Assembly: GCF_001598215.1 (NCBI RefSeq)
Contig: NZ_BCXJ01000004.1
Coordinates: forward strand, 496,001 to 560,000
Reading direction: 5' to 3'
Length of the DNA: 64,000 nt
Source of the DNA: Shouchella clausii
GTDB lineage: Bacteria; Bacillota; Bacilli; Bacillales; Bacillaceae_D
This document shows positions 25,498 through 34,541 of the stretch, in pieces; within the stretch, counting starts at the first letter, position 1, and each line of letters opens with the position of its first letter. The position numbers and the translations under genes were made by a program. The notes below the pieces were generated by a model that saw nothing but the letters and a program-made list of their open reading frames with translations, did no database searches and was not told the origin of the DNA.

Positions 25498-26706
25498 TTA
25501 AAAAGGAAATTTGCCTTTTTTCAACGTGAGGAGTGGGCCGCCAAGAATAAAGAGTGCCCGGTTATCAATCATTTTTTTCATAAAGTTTGCTGTGCCGCCG
25601 TAAATTTTGCGGGAGCCAACAACGCCAATTGCTTGCTTTCCGCCAAGAGAAGCGACAGTCCCTTTATTATCAAACTTGAAGGTTTCGAGGTTAGAGCTTC
25701 CCTTGTTCAGGGCAATTAAGTTATTCGAACAAGTTTTCGCCATTTGCATCGCGATTTGCGCAGTCGGCGGATATGGCCTGTCTGTTTCTTCATTGATGAT
25801 GAGTGCACAATCGCCAATAATGAAGACATCTTCATGTCCTGGAGCACGCAAGTCAGGATTGACTTTGACACGGCCGCGCATTGCTTCAAATCCTGATTTC
25901 TCAATAACAGGGTTTCCGCGCACACCAGTCGCCCAAATAACCGTTTCTGCTTTAATTTCTTCACCTTCGCCGACAATGACGCCAGAAGCAGTGACTTCTT
26001 TAATCGGTGTGTTGATTTTAAACTCAACGCCGCGGCTTTCCAACAAGTTCATAGCGTATTCGACCAGCTCTGGATCGAAGCCAGGCAATGCAGTTGGCGC
26101 TGCTTCAACGACAAACAGCCTTACTTTTTCACGAGGCACATCATATGTTTTGCAAAGCTCAGGCACACGCTCTGAAAGTTCGCCAATAAACTCGATTCCT
26201 GTAAACCCTGCACCTGCAACAACAAATGTAAGCAAGCCTTCATGCTTGTCTTCTACATTGTTATAGTTGGCAAATTGGGCATCAATATGGTCTTTGACTT
26301 GGCGCGCTCCGTTAAGCGTCCATTTTGTGAAGGCATGCTCGTGTACGCCAGGAATGCCAAACGTCTCAGCAGTTGCTCCTAGCGCTAGGACTAAGTAGTC
26401 ATATTCGAGCTCGCCATCTTTTAACATCACTTTCTTTTCGTCGGTTTTTACTTCCAATACTTCATCTTGCACAAAGTTGACCCGACTTGTGTTTAAAACG
26501 TCGGTGATCTTGACTCGTGTGCGGTCGGGCTCAAGCGTTCCCGCAGCCGGTTCATGGAGCCAAGTTGTTTGGTAGTGGTAATCATGTTTGTTTACAAGGG
26601 TAATGGATGCATCATTTGGCCCTAACTTCTTTGACAGCGTAACCGCTGTATTCATGCCGCCATATCCTGCCCCAGCGATTACAATTCTTGCCTTGTTCAC
26701 TCTCAT
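25498..26706 (-). CDS. yumB: Type II NADH dehydrogenase-like FAD oxidoreductase (YumB)
   Basis: A 402-residue NDH-2 type flavoprotein that passes electrons from NADH to menaquinone at the inner face of the membrane. The FAD-binding [14 protein letters not shown] is at about residues 8-21, the NADH-binding [16 protein letters not shown] at about 162-177 and the second FAD contact DVFIIGDCA near 293-301. A C-terminal hydrophobic/basic tail ([18 protein letters not shown]) would bind the membrane. The ATG at 26706 is taken as start; a GTG one codon upstream is also possible. It is divergent from yumC, as in B. subtilis. Confidence 0.9.
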   Translation of the reverse strand: MRVNKARIVIAGAGYGGMNTAVTLSKKLGPNDASITLVNKHDYHYQTTWLHEPAAGTLEPDRTRVKITDVLNTSRVNFVQDEVLEVKTDEKKVMLKDGELEYDYLVLALGATAETFGIPGVHEHAFTKWTLNGARQVKDHIDAQFANYNNVEDKHEGLLTFVVAGAGFTGIEFIGELSERVPELCKTYDVPREKVRLFVVEAAPTALPGFDPELVEYAMNLLESRGVEFKINTPIKEVTASGVIVGEGEEIKAETVIWATGVRGNPVIEKSGFEAMRGRVKVNPDLRAPGHEDVFIIGDCALIINEETDRPYPPTAQIAMQMAKTCSNNLIALNKGSSNLETFKFDNKGTVASLGGKQAIGVVGSRKIYGGTANFMKKMIDNRALFILGGPLLTLKKGKFPF

Positions 26707-26927
26707 CACTTCCGCTTTCGTTAAATATTTTTGTGTTTGTGATTCATTTCACTTTCTCTTTCAGAGAATCCCCATTTTCAATAATTCGCCACAATCTCTA
26801 ACACTTTAATCATATTCGTTTTTTGTTCAAATTTCAACTCCCCTATAAAAAAAAGTAGCCGCTATTTCTGCTCCCTTTTCTTTCATCGGCGAAAACGGAT
26901 GTGAGCAAGGAAAAACAGACCTGTCCT

Positions 26928-26956
26928 TTGTATTTGCCTGAAAGTGCATGTATAAT
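26928..26956 (+). promoter_or_regulatory. Sigma-A promoter of yumC
   Basis: TTGTAT (26928-26933), 17 bp, then perfect TATAAT (26951-26956) preceded by TG one base earlier. The start codon of yumC follows 36 bp later, so the leader is short. Confidence 0.75.
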
Positions 26957-26992
26957 GAGAAAGGATTTCATTTTCATTTGGGGGTGGAGGTT

Positions 26993-27985
26993 TTGCAAGA
27001 GCAGAAAGACATGTTTGATCTAACCATTATCGGCGGCGGTCCTGCTGGATTATTTGCTGCCTTTTATGCGGGAATGCGCAAAATGAAAGTAAAAGTGATT
27101 GAAAGCATGCCTCAACTTGGCGGACAGCTTTCAGCCCTTTATCCTGATAAATACATTTACGATGTTGCTGGATTTCCAAAAGTGAAAGCGCAGGACTTGG
27201 TTGACCAACTGACTGCCCAAGCGCAACAGTTTCAGCCAGAAATTGTTTTAGAAGAAGCAGTGCAAACGCTTGAAAAGCAAGAAGATGAAACGTTTGTATT
27301 GACCACTGATGCCAATATCCATTATACAAAAGCGGTGTTGATTACGGCCGGAGCTGGCGCATTCGCCCCGCGTAAGCTCCAAGTCGAAAAAGCGGACTTC
27401 TATGAAGACAAAAACATTCATTATTTTATTCGCGACTTAAGTGCTTTCACCGGCAAACGTGTTGTCGTTATCGGCGGCGGCGATTCAGCCGTTGACTGGG
27501 CGCTCATGCTTGAGCCAATTGCCAAAGAAGTCACGCTCGTCCATCGCCGTGACGCGTTCCGCGCCCACGAGCACAGCGTCGATTTGCTAAAAAAGTCGTC
27601 TGTACGAATTTTGACGCCCTATGAAACGGCAGAGTTGCATGGCGATGAAAACGGCGTAACTGCGGTAACATTTTCAGAAGTCAAAGGAGATCAGACAGAA
27701 ACGATTGCCGTCGATGACGTCATCGTAAACTTTGGCTTCGTGTCAACGCTAGGTCCCATTAAAGAGTGGGGGCTGGAAATCCGCAAAAATGCGATTCCAG
27801 TAAACACCAAAATGGAGACAAACATTCCTGGCGTTTATGCCGCTGGCGACGTCAGTACGTATGACGGCAAAATCAAATTGATTGCCACCGGTTTTGGCGA
27901 AGCACCTACCGCTGTCAACAATGCGAAAGTATATATTGACCCGACGGCTCGCGCATTCCCTGGACATTCAACAAGCCTGTTTTAA
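26993..27985 (+). CDS. yumC: Ferredoxin--NADP+ reductase (YumC, TrxR-like type)
   Basis: A 330-residue flavoprotein of the thioredoxin-reductase-like ferredoxin-NADP reductase family. It reduces ferredoxin or flavodoxin with NADPH. FAD-binding [17 protein letters not shown] (about residues 11-27), VAGFP, NADP-binding [17 protein letters not shown] (about 159-175) and [15 protein letters not shown] (about 303-317) are present; there is no redox CxxC, as expected for this type. A TTG start at 26993 follows GGTGGAGG and gives an N-terminus the same length as B. subtilis YumC; an ATG at 26948 would lie inside the promoter. Confidence 0.94.
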   Translation: MQEQKDMFDLTIIGGGPAGLFAAFYAGMRKMKVKVIESMPQLGGQLSALYPDKYIYDVAGFPKVKAQDLVDQLTAQAQQFQPEIVLEEAVQTLEKQEDETFVLTTDANIHYTKAVLITAGAGAFAPRKLQVEKADFYEDKNIHYFIRDLSAFTGKRVVVIGGGDSAVDWALMLEPIAKEVTLVHRRDAFRAHEHSVDLLKKSSVRILTPYETAELHGDENGVTAVTFSEVKGDQTETIAVDDVIVNFGFVSTLGPIKEWGLEIRKNAIPVNTKMETNIPGVYAAGDVSTYDGKIKLIATGFGEAPTAVNNAKVYIDPTARAFPGHSTSLF

Positions 27986-27992
27986 AACATAC

Positions 27993-28032
27993 AAGAAGCC
28001 AGTTTCGGCGAAACGCCTAGCTGGCTTCTTTT
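27993..28032. terminator. Bidirectional terminator between yumC and mtlD
   Basis: Stem GAAGCCAG/CTGGCTTC with an inner CGGCG/CGCC helix, followed by TTTTCATTTTT on the plus strand. Confidence 0.75.
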
Positions 28033-28070
28033 CATTTTTACGTTCCCTGCTATGTCTTTGCCAAAGCCAT

Positions 28071-29198
28071 CTACTCTTTAGCGACGATTTCAACAAGCGG
28101 GTGGTCTTTTTCTAATTTAGAAATTTCACAGAACGCGTCCACATACCCTTTTTCATCGACAAGAGCTCGCAGCTGCTCGCTTTCTGGGTCCCCTTCCGCA
28201 TAAAAGTGAAGGGCATCGAAAATCGTTTCTGCCAAAGACTCAGGATGAAGCCCTTTTTCGGCTAAATACTTCGCAGGTTTAACGAGTCGATCTGCTGGTC
28301 CAAGCTTACGGATAGGGCCGCGGCCAACTCGTTCAACCAAGTCTTCAAGATGAGGATTTTGAAAACGGAGAAGAATTTTGTCGATATAATCTTCATGGGC
28401 TTCGGCATCAAACTGGTATTCCTCTACAAGCATCGCTTTCGTCTCATTAAGAGCACCGCGGACACGGTGTTTAATATAATCATCTGCCAAAGCCTCTTTA
28501 ATTGTTTTCTTTCCTTTGCGATAGCCAACATAAGCGGCAACAGCGTGCCCAGTGTTAACTGTGAATAACTTGCGCTCAATGTATGGAGCTAGGTCATCAA
28601 CAAGCACTGCTTTGCCAAGCTGTACAGCATCTCCTTTCAGAGCAGGCTTTTCGACGACCCACTCAAAAAAAGGTTCTACTGTAACATGAAGGATATCATC
28701 TGATTGGACATTCGGCACAATCCGATCGACGGCAGCGTCGGCGAAGCCAGCATCCTCCAACAATGCTGTCGTTTCTTCTTCAGAAAGATAGGACAAAACG
28801 TCTTTCTTCAACTGAGAAGTCGCCCGGATTGCATTTTCACAAGCAATAATGTTGACTGGCTTACCTGCAGTCCGTTGCTTTAACCCTTGTGCGATCGTCT
28901 TAGCAATATAGGGCAAAACAGTCGGCCCTACTGCAGTTGTAACGATATCCGCTTCGACAATTGCGTCAATCGCTTCCTTTTCATTTGTTTTGCTGTTAAT
29001 TCCGCGCACATTTGTAACCGTCTCTGTCTCTTTTCTTTCGCCCGCAATCGTTACTTCGTACTCATTTCGCTCGTTAAGGGCGTCTATGATCTCCTCGTTT
29101 ACATCAACAAATGTCACTTCATAACCTGCATCGACCAGTAAGGCGCCAATAAAACCACGGCCGATATTGCCTGCGCCAAAATGAACAGCCTTCATCAT
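28071..29198 (-). CDS. mtlD: Mannitol-1-phosphate 5-dehydrogenase
   Basis: A 375-residue NAD-dependent dehydrogenase that oxidises mannitol-1-phosphate to fructose-6-phosphate. The N-terminal AVHFGAGNIGRGFIGALL binds NAD, KLFTVNTGHAVAAYVGYRKG (about residues 210-229) is the family signature with the catalytic lysine region, and length matches the family. It is the last gene of the operon: its ATG overlaps the mtlF stop (ATGA), with AGGAG 7 bp upstream. Confidence 0.96.
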   Translation of the reverse strand: MMKAVHFGAGNIGRGFIGALLVDAGYEVTFVDVNEEIIDALNERNEYEVTIAGERKETETVTNVRGINSKTNEKEAIDAIVEADIVTTAVGPTVLPYIAKTIAQGLKQRTAGKPVNIIACENAIRATSQLKKDVLSYLSEEETTALLEDAGFADAAVDRIVPNVQSDDILHVTVEPFFEWVVEKPALKGDAVQLGKAVLVDDLAPYIERKLFTVNTGHAVAAYVGYRKGKKTIKEALADDYIKHRVRGALNETKAMLVEEYQFDAEAHEDYIDKILLRFQNPHLEDLVERVGRGPIRKLGPADRLVKPAKYLAEKGLHPESLAETIFDALHFYAEGDPESEQLRALVDEKGYVDAFCEISKLEKDHPLVEIVAKE

Positions 29199-29626
29199 TC
29201 CGTTACTCCTGAAAAAAAGTAAAGTACGTCGTCGGCTGTTTTCACTTGGAGAAGTGCTCTAACATTGTCCTCTTCTGAGCAAGCGATCGCTATTTTGGAG
29301 AGTATCTCTAAATGCTCATCTCCTTTGCCGGCAATGCCGATGACAAGCTGTACAGGGTTACCGTCCCAGTCAATTTCATCATCAAGCAGTAAAATCGATA
29401 AGCCCGACTGTGTAACATCCTCTCGGGCATCCTCTGTCCCATGAGGAATGGCAAGCAAGTTCCCCATATAAGTAGACGTCAATTCTTCCCGGGCAAACAT
29501 TTTGTCAATGTACTGTTCATTCACATAGCCTTGGTCAGCCAGCACTTGTCCGGCAAGTTTAATCGCTTCTTCTTTCGAGGCCACGCTCGCGCCAATTTTA
29601 ATGTTCTCTGCTTTTAAAATGCTCAT
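29195..29626 (-). CDS. mtlF: Mannitol PTS EIIA component
   Basis: A 143-residue stand-alone EIIA of the mannitol/fructose PTS family. It carries phosphate from HPr to the IIB domain of MtlA. The phosphorylated histidine is in YMGNLLAIPHGTEDAR (about residues 55-70). Both ends overlap neighbours by 4 bp (mtlR upstream, mtlD downstream), implying coupled translation. With two IIB domains on MtlA, this is the only EIIA in the operon apart from the regulatory EIIA-like domain in MtlR. Confidence 0.95.
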   Translation of the reverse strand: MSILKAENIKIGASVASKEEAIKLAGQVLADQGYVNEQYIDKMFAREELTSTYMGNLLAIPHGTEDAREDVTQSGLSILLLDDEIDWDGNPVQLVIGIAGKGDEHLEILSKIAIACSEEDNVRALLQVKTADDVLYFFSGVTE

Positions 29627-31695
29627 GATTGGTCCACTCCTTCATTTATATACGATATCATAAACTCGCGGCACTTTTCTTCAAGAAACTGTATAATCTC
29701 GCGCTCTCTTCCTTGATAGAAAAGTGCCGTTTCGTCATCTGAGCCAATCAGCAAAATGCTAACAAAACTCATAAACGCAAGCTCCTGTTCTTCCAAGGGT
29801 TCAGGAGCAAGCATGAGAATCGCCCGTTTAATCCTTTCATTGCCATCTGCCATTGAAGCAACTTGCGCTTCCGTTTTTAGATCCAAAAAAACAAACGTCG
29901 GCCGCTTTATTTCGTTTAAACGAGTATGGAACAAGGCCAACCCTGTACCAGGAATGCCAATCCCACCTAGTCGTTCCCTTGCAAGCAGCGCATCATAAAC
30001 TTGTTTTGCCCCGGATAATGCCCCTTCTTCCTCAAGAATAGCGCAACAAGCACGAATGCCTCCAAGGAGTTCATCCACAGGGACAAGGCGAACCGACTGT
30101 AAAAAAGATTCGATAAAGGATGCCATCCGTTTAATGTCTGCAAATGAACGCTTTTCTTCCACGTTTGTTCGGACAGTCGGCGCTGCCGTGATCGTTTGCT
30201 CATTTAAAAGCTCATCGATATTTGCTTTAATTAAACTGGCCTCGTCAGTAGTTAACATCGGGCTGACACGGAGCGCTTGCCTGTTATTCGTCTCCACCTT
30301 GACGGTTGAAATGAACAAATCAAAGCTGGCAGGGTCATATTTGTCCAAATCAAACAAAGAGGCGTTTGTAATAGAGGAAATTTCGGGAAATTCTTGTCTA
30401 ATACGGCTCGCCAACATTTTGGCCGAACCAATTCCACTTGAACATACAACCAATGCCGATAAAGACACGGATCGTTTGCGCCGCTCAAGTGCAGCCCCAA
30501 AATGAAGCGTTAAAAAACCAATTTCTTCTTCAGGCAGCTTAAGGGGCGCAAACGCCTCACTTGCTTGTTTAGCTGTCACGGAAAAAAGAGCAGCATAATC
30601 GGCCTTTACTTTTTCCAGCAGCGGATTATGGATTTTCATGCCTTGTCTCACCCGGTAGAGAGCAGGTTTAAGATGGGCGAGCAATCCTTGGAATAAGGAC
30701 GGTTCGGCTAAAGAGACAGACAATTCCTGTTCCATTCCGGCGATAAACTGCTTTAATCTGCCTGCCAATTCTGCATTGGATTGCTCAAACGGCTCTCTCT
30801 GTATATGCCCAATCCGCGCCCCACGCAAGTGCATCACTAAATAGCCAATCTCTGCCTCAGGAATTGTTATTTGGAACGTTCGCGCAAGCGCCTCGGCCAA
30901 CTCCTGTGCAATCGGCAGGCTGTCTTCTTTATGCAATGCTTCAAGCTGGCCTGCGTCCATTCTAATTTGTTCGCCTTGCTTAATTCGTTCAATCGCTAAT
31001 GTGGCATGGACGACAAGAGCAATAAATGATTGGTCAGCCATGTCATCAAAATGCTTTTCTTTCACACGTTGTATCGTTGACTGGACAAGGCGGATTGTAT
31101 CTAAGTCAACAAAATGCAAAAGACGGCTAGCGACTTCATTTTGCATTTGCCCCGAATAGACGGCTTCATAAAACGCTTCCTCCGTGAGGTTTTCAGCTAA
31201 GATTGCCGACATCGCTTGGCGAATATTCGTTTCGGTGCCTTTTACGGCAATGCCGTAGCCCCGTTTACGGATCAATTTAATACCAAACTGTTCAAGCCAT
31301 TCGGCCGCCTTTGTCAAGTCACTGCCAACAGTGGCAGGCGTGACGTTCAACTCTTTTGCAAGAGCGAACAGCTTAACTGGTTCATTGGCGTCTAGAAGCA
31401 GTGCCAACAGTAGCCCTACACGTTCATCGCTGGTGAAGTCAGCAGCATCGATCGTTTGCAGCTTCTCCTTTAACGCTAGCTTATACTTAGACGCCCCTTC
31501 TAATACAAGAAAATGACCTCTGTTTAACGAGAGTTGATAATGCGCGGCCACTTTCGCCAAACTTGGCAAGTCTCGTTGTATCGTCCGTACGCTGACAGAG
31601 GCCACATCAGCTAGCTCTTGTAATGTCAATCCCTGCTCGTTGGCAAGCAAAGCCTGAAGCAAGACGCGTTCTCTTGCCGTCATATGCACACTCAT
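29623..31695 (-). CDS. mtlR: PRD-containing mannitol operon activator MtlR
   Basis: A 690-residue PTS-regulated activator. In order: N-terminal DeoR-like helix-turn-helix (ALLANEQGLTLQELADVASVSVRTIQRDL, about residues 14-42), a second HTH near 115-135, two PRDs with histidines in VVHATLAIERI, YLVMHLRGARIGH and FLTLHFGAALERR, an EIIB-gat-like domain with cysteine in VVCSSGIGSAKML (about 417-429), and a C-terminal EIIA-mtl-like domain with histidine in GTGLALFHTRL. Phosphorylation at these sites couples activity to mannitol and glucose status. The ATG at 31695 lies against its Shine-Dalgarno sequence; a GTG two codons in (31689) or the ATG at 31683 may be used. Confidence 0.93.
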   Translation of the reverse strand: MSVHMTARERVLLQALLANEQGLTLQELADVASVSVRTIQRDLPSLAKVAAHYQLSLNRGHFLVLEGASKYKLALKEKLQTIDAADFTSDERVGLLLALLLDANEPVKLFALAKELNVTPATVGSDLTKAAEWLEQFGIKLIRKRGYGIAVKGTETNIRQAMSAILAENLTEEAFYEAVYSGQMQNEVASRLLHFVDLDTIRLVQSTIQRVKEKHFDDMADQSFIALVVHATLAIERIKQGEQIRMDAGQLEALHKEDSLPIAQELAEALARTFQITIPEAEIGYLVMHLRGARIGHIQREPFEQSNAELAGRLKQFIAGMEQELSVSLAEPSLFQGLLAHLKPALYRVRQGMKIHNPLLEKVKADYAALFSVTAKQASEAFAPLKLPEEEIGFLTLHFGAALERRKRSVSLSALVVCSSGIGSAKMLASRIRQEFPEISSITNASLFDLDKYDPASFDLFISTVKVETNNRQALRVSPMLTTDEASLIKANIDELLNEQTITAAPTVRTNVEEKRSFADIKRMASFIESFLQSVRLVPVDELLGGIRACCAILEEEGALSGAKQVYDALLARERLGGIGIPGTGLALFHTRLNEIKRPTFVFLDLKTEAQVASMADGNERIKRAILMLAPEPLEEQELAFMSFVSILLIGSDDETALFYQGREREIIQFLEEKCREFMISYINEGVDQS

Positions 31696-31722
31696 CCCCC
31701 CTTCCCTATTAAATAAACAGAC

Positions 31723-31743
31723 AACATCCCCTATAAGGGGATG
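31723..31743 (-). terminator. Intra-operon hairpin between mtlA and mtlR
   Basis: Stem ACATCCCC/GGGGATGT with a 5-nt loop, 6 bp after the mtlA stop. The T tract is poor (TGTCTGTTTATTT), so partial termination or mRNA stabilisation of mtlA is more likely than full termination. Confidence 0.55.
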
Positions 31744-31748
31744 TCGAT

Positions 31749-33455
31749 TTATTTTAGACGTTCCACAAGCTCGTCATAGCGGGGACTGCTTAAGAAATTC
31801 TCTACGGATAGATGTTCAGCATCAGGCTGTTTTTGTTTCGCTCGTTCTGTTAAGTCATTATGAGTAACGACAAGATCGGCGTCTGCTGGAATGTTGCTAA
31901 TGGCCGTATTCGATACATGGATACCCGTAATGCCCGCTTTTTTAAACTTGTCTTTTAATAATGAAGCGCCCATTGCGCTAGAACCCATACCAGCATCGCA
32001 AGCAAACACAATTTTTTCGATCGGCTTGTCTGTAGGCTGTTGTTCCTCTTGTGTGTGAGCCGCTTGCAGCTTCTCAATGATTTCTTGGTAGCGAGGGCTG
32101 TTCATAAAATTGTCGACCGATACATGAAGCGCATTCGGTTGTTTTTGTTTGGCACGCTCTGTTAAATCTTTGTGTGTAATGATCAGATCTGCGCTATCTG
32201 GTATGTTGCTGATGGCTGTATTGGCCACCGAGATGCCTTCAAGTCCTGCTTTTTTGACGCGGTCTTTCATAATTGAAGCGCCCATCGCACTTGATCCCAT
32301 TCCTGCGTCACAAGCAAAAATAATCGATGATACCTTTCCATAGTCGACCTCTGCTGTCGCTTTTGGTTCGGCTGCAGCGGTCGTTTTCCCCTTCATTTCT
32401 TGGATTTTCCCTTGTGCTTTCTCTAAATTCTCTTCCTCGCCCTTGCGGTCAAATTTGAGAATCATGGATGCGACAGCAAACGAAATCGCCGTTGCGACAA
32501 GAACGCTTAGAATGACGCCCACATAACTATCTGACGCTGTAAGCAATAAAATGGAGATAATGCTTCCAGGAGACGGGACGCTCACCAATCCAGCATTAAA
32601 CAGCGACAAAGTGAAAATACCACCTGCTCCGCCAAGAATGGCTGCTACGATCAACAATGGCTTCATCAACACATATGGGAAATAAATTTCATGGATGCCG
32701 CCAAAGAAATGGATAATCCCTGCTCCATACGATGAGGCACGAGACGCACCTTTTCCAAAAATCATATAAGCGAGAAGGATGCCCATCCCTGGGCCAGGGT
32801 TGGCTTCAAGCAAGTAAAGGATGGACTTGCCGTACTCAGCGACTTGACCAGCAGCAATTGGGCCAATGACGCCGTGGTTAATCGCATTATTTAAAAACAA
32901 AATTTTTGCTGGTTCAATAAAAATCGAAACGAGCGGCAAGACGCCCCAGCTAATCATGGCGTCAACGCCAGTTTCTAATACTTGGGTAAAGGCAGCGACG
33001 AGGGGCCCAATCGCTAAAGAGCCAAATAAAGCTAAAGCTGCACCAAGAATACCGGCAGAAAAGTTATTGACAAGCATTTCAAAACCTTGCTTGATTTTCC
33101 CTTCCACCACCTGGTCAAACTTTTTAATGACATATCCACCAAGAGGCCCCATAATCATTGCCCCGATAAACATTGGCATATCAGCTGCAACGATGACACC
33201 CATCGCTGCGGTGGCGCCAACAACGCCGCCCCTAAAATCATGGACGAGACGCCCGCCGGTAAAAGCAATTAACAGGGGCAACAAATAGGTGATCATCGGG
33301 TCAACAAAGTTTTGGAACAACTCAATGCCAGACGGCACGGCAATTGCTGTAAGCAAGCCCCATGCAATGAAAGCCCCGATATTTGGCATAATCATACTAC
33401 TTAAATTACTGCCAAATTTTTGTACTCGAGAACGGATGCTCCCTTTTTCAGCCAT
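31749..33455 (-). CDS. mtlA: Mannitol PTS permease EIIC with two tandem IIB domains
   Basis: A 568-residue PTS enzyme that imports and phosphorylates mannitol. The IIC membrane domain spans about residues 1-345 with GGIHEIYFPYVLMKP as its sugar-site signature. After a linker, two IIB domains follow in tandem, each with ACDAGMGSSAMGAS; the phosphocysteines are C382 and C486. The repeats share most residues (for instance NTAISNIP, TERAKQKQP) but their codons differ, so the duplication is not recent. B. subtilis MtlA has one IIB (478 aa). AAAGGAGG precedes the ATG. First gene of mtlA-mtlR-mtlF-mtlD. Confidence 0.95.
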   Translation of the reverse strand: MAEKGSIRSRVQKFGSNLSSMIMPNIGAFIAWGLLTAIAVPSGIELFQNFVDPMITYLLPLLIAFTGGRLVHDFRGGVVGATAAMGVIVAADMPMFIGAMIMGPLGGYVIKKFDQVVEGKIKQGFEMLVNNFSAGILGAALALFGSLAIGPLVAAFTQVLETGVDAMISWGVLPLVSIFIEPAKILFLNNAINHGVIGPIAAGQVAEYGKSILYLLEANPGPGMGILLAYMIFGKGASRASSYGAGIIHFFGGIHEIYFPYVLMKPLLIVAAILGGAGGIFTLSLFNAGLVSVPSPGSIISILLLTASDSYVGVILSVLVATAISFAVASMILKFDRKGEEENLEKAQGKIQEMKGKTTAAAEPKATAEVDYGKVSSIIFACDAGMGSSAMGASIMKDRVKKAGLEGISVANTAISNIPDSADLIITHKDLTERAKQKQPNALHVSVDNFMNSPRYQEIIEKLQAAHTQEEQQPTDKPIEKIVFACDAGMGSSAMGASLLKDKFKKAGITGIHVSNTAISNIPADADLVVTHNDLTERAKQKQPDAEHLSVENFLSSPRYDELVERLK

Positions 33456-33515
33456 TCTATTTCCTCCTTTAGAATGATAATCATAAAAATGGATGAGTTC
33501 TATCTCTCGAGCTTC

Positions 33516-33544
33516 ATCTTAATTGCCTTTAGCATCTCCTTCAA
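33516..33544 (-). promoter_or_regulatory. Candidate mtlA promoter
   Basis: On the minus strand TTGAAG (33544-33539), 17 bp, TAAGAT (33521-33516), about 60 bp upstream of the mtlA ATG. The boxes are only moderately close to consensus, as expected for an activator-dependent promoter. Confidence 0.4.
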
Positions 33545-33571
33545 TAAAAGAAAAATGCAATTTCGTCGTTT

Positions 33572-33583
33572 TTGTCGCGACAA
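33572..33583. promoter_or_regulatory. Palindrome upstream of mtlA, possible MtlR site
   Basis: A perfect 12-bp palindrome, TTGTCGCGACAA, about 28 bp upstream of the candidate mtlA -35 box. TTGTCA-type half sites are known for MtlR of other bacilli. Assignment is inference; it could instead serve the divergent ABC gene. Confidence 0.4.
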
Positions 33584-33690
33584 GATTATATTTGTTGGAC
33601 TTATTTATAATGGAAGAAACAAGTTTCTTGATTGTTCGTCCGTTTATCCCCATACTAACATAGGACGTATACTTTCAGGAGGAATGATAG

Positions 33691-34530
33691 ATGAACAAGC
33701 AACTGTTTACTTACATTGGGCTTGCTGCTGGCTTGCTTAGCGCTTGCCAAGGAGAAGAACCAGCTGAAGAAAACGCGAGCGACGAGAACCAAGCATGGCA
33801 TGCGATCGAAGAAAAGGGGACGATCGTCGTTGCCACTGCAGGGACTTTGTTTCCGACTTCCTATCATGATGATGATAATGAACTGACGGGGTTTGAAGTC
33901 GAACTCGTTAAAGAAGTAGCTGACCTTCTCGATGTCGATGTAACATTTGAAGAAATCGGCGTGGAAACGATGACGCAAGCGCTAAACAGCGGGCGTGTTC
34001 ACCTTGCCGCCAACAGTTTGGCCATTACCGAGGAACGGCAAAAAAACTTTGATTTCTCATTGCCATATAAATTTTCTTATGGAAGCGCGATTGTACGTGC
34101 TGATGATTTATCTGGCATCGAAACATTGGAAGACCTAGATGGCAAAATTGCTCTAGGCGCGCCAACAACAACGTATATGCAAAAAGCGGAATCGTATGGT
34201 GCAGAGCCTTTGTTCTTTGACAATGTTACAAATGATGTTTATTTACGTGCAGTCGAAACAGGGCAAGGGGATGTGATTTTAAATGATTTTTATTTGCAGT
34301 CTATTACAGTTGAGGCGATGCCGGAAATAGACGTCGTTGTCCACCCATCGCTCTTTTACGACCCTAGTGAACAAGCATTTATGATGGCAAAAGGAGAGCC
34401 CCGTCTGAAAGAAGCAGTCGACGAAGCGCTTGAACAGCTCCTCGCTGATGGCACTGCCAGTGAGTTATCCAAACAGTTTTTTAACGGCCAGGATGTTACA
34501 ACGTTGCCTGATGATATTGAATTTCAATAG
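33691..34530 (+). CDS. Amino-acid ABC transporter substrate-binding lipoprotein
   Basis: A 279-residue extracellular solute-binding protein of family 3. The N-terminal signal ends in the lipobox LLSAC, so it is anchored on the outer face of the membrane by a lipidated cysteine (C19). An acidic linker follows. Family features are LTGFEVELVKEVADLLDVDVTF (about residues 66-87) and the C-terminal LKEAVDEALEQLLADGTASELSKQFF. It resembles YxeM/TcyA-type proteins, so cystine or another polar amino acid is the likely ligand. GGAGGAATG lies before the ATG. Confidence 0.87.
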   Translation: MNKQLFTYIGLAAGLLSACQGEEPAEENASDENQAWHAIEEKGTIVVATAGTLFPTSYHDDDNELTGFEVELVKEVADLLDVDVTFEEIGVETMTQALNSGRVHLAANSLAITEERQKNFDFSLPYKFSYGSAIVRADDLSGIETLEDLDGKIALGAPTTTYMQKAESYGAEPLFFDNVTNDVYLRAVETGQGDVILNDFYLQSITVEAMPEIDVVVHPSLFYDPSEQAFMMAKGEPRLKEAVDEALEQLLADGTASELSKQFFNGQDVTTLPDDIEFQ

Positions 34531-34541
34531 GGTGTTGGCAG

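Noticed and set aside
25607-26266. Open frame antisense to yumB
   Set aside because: Shadow of the NADH dehydrogenase gene; no ribosome binding site or recognisable domain.
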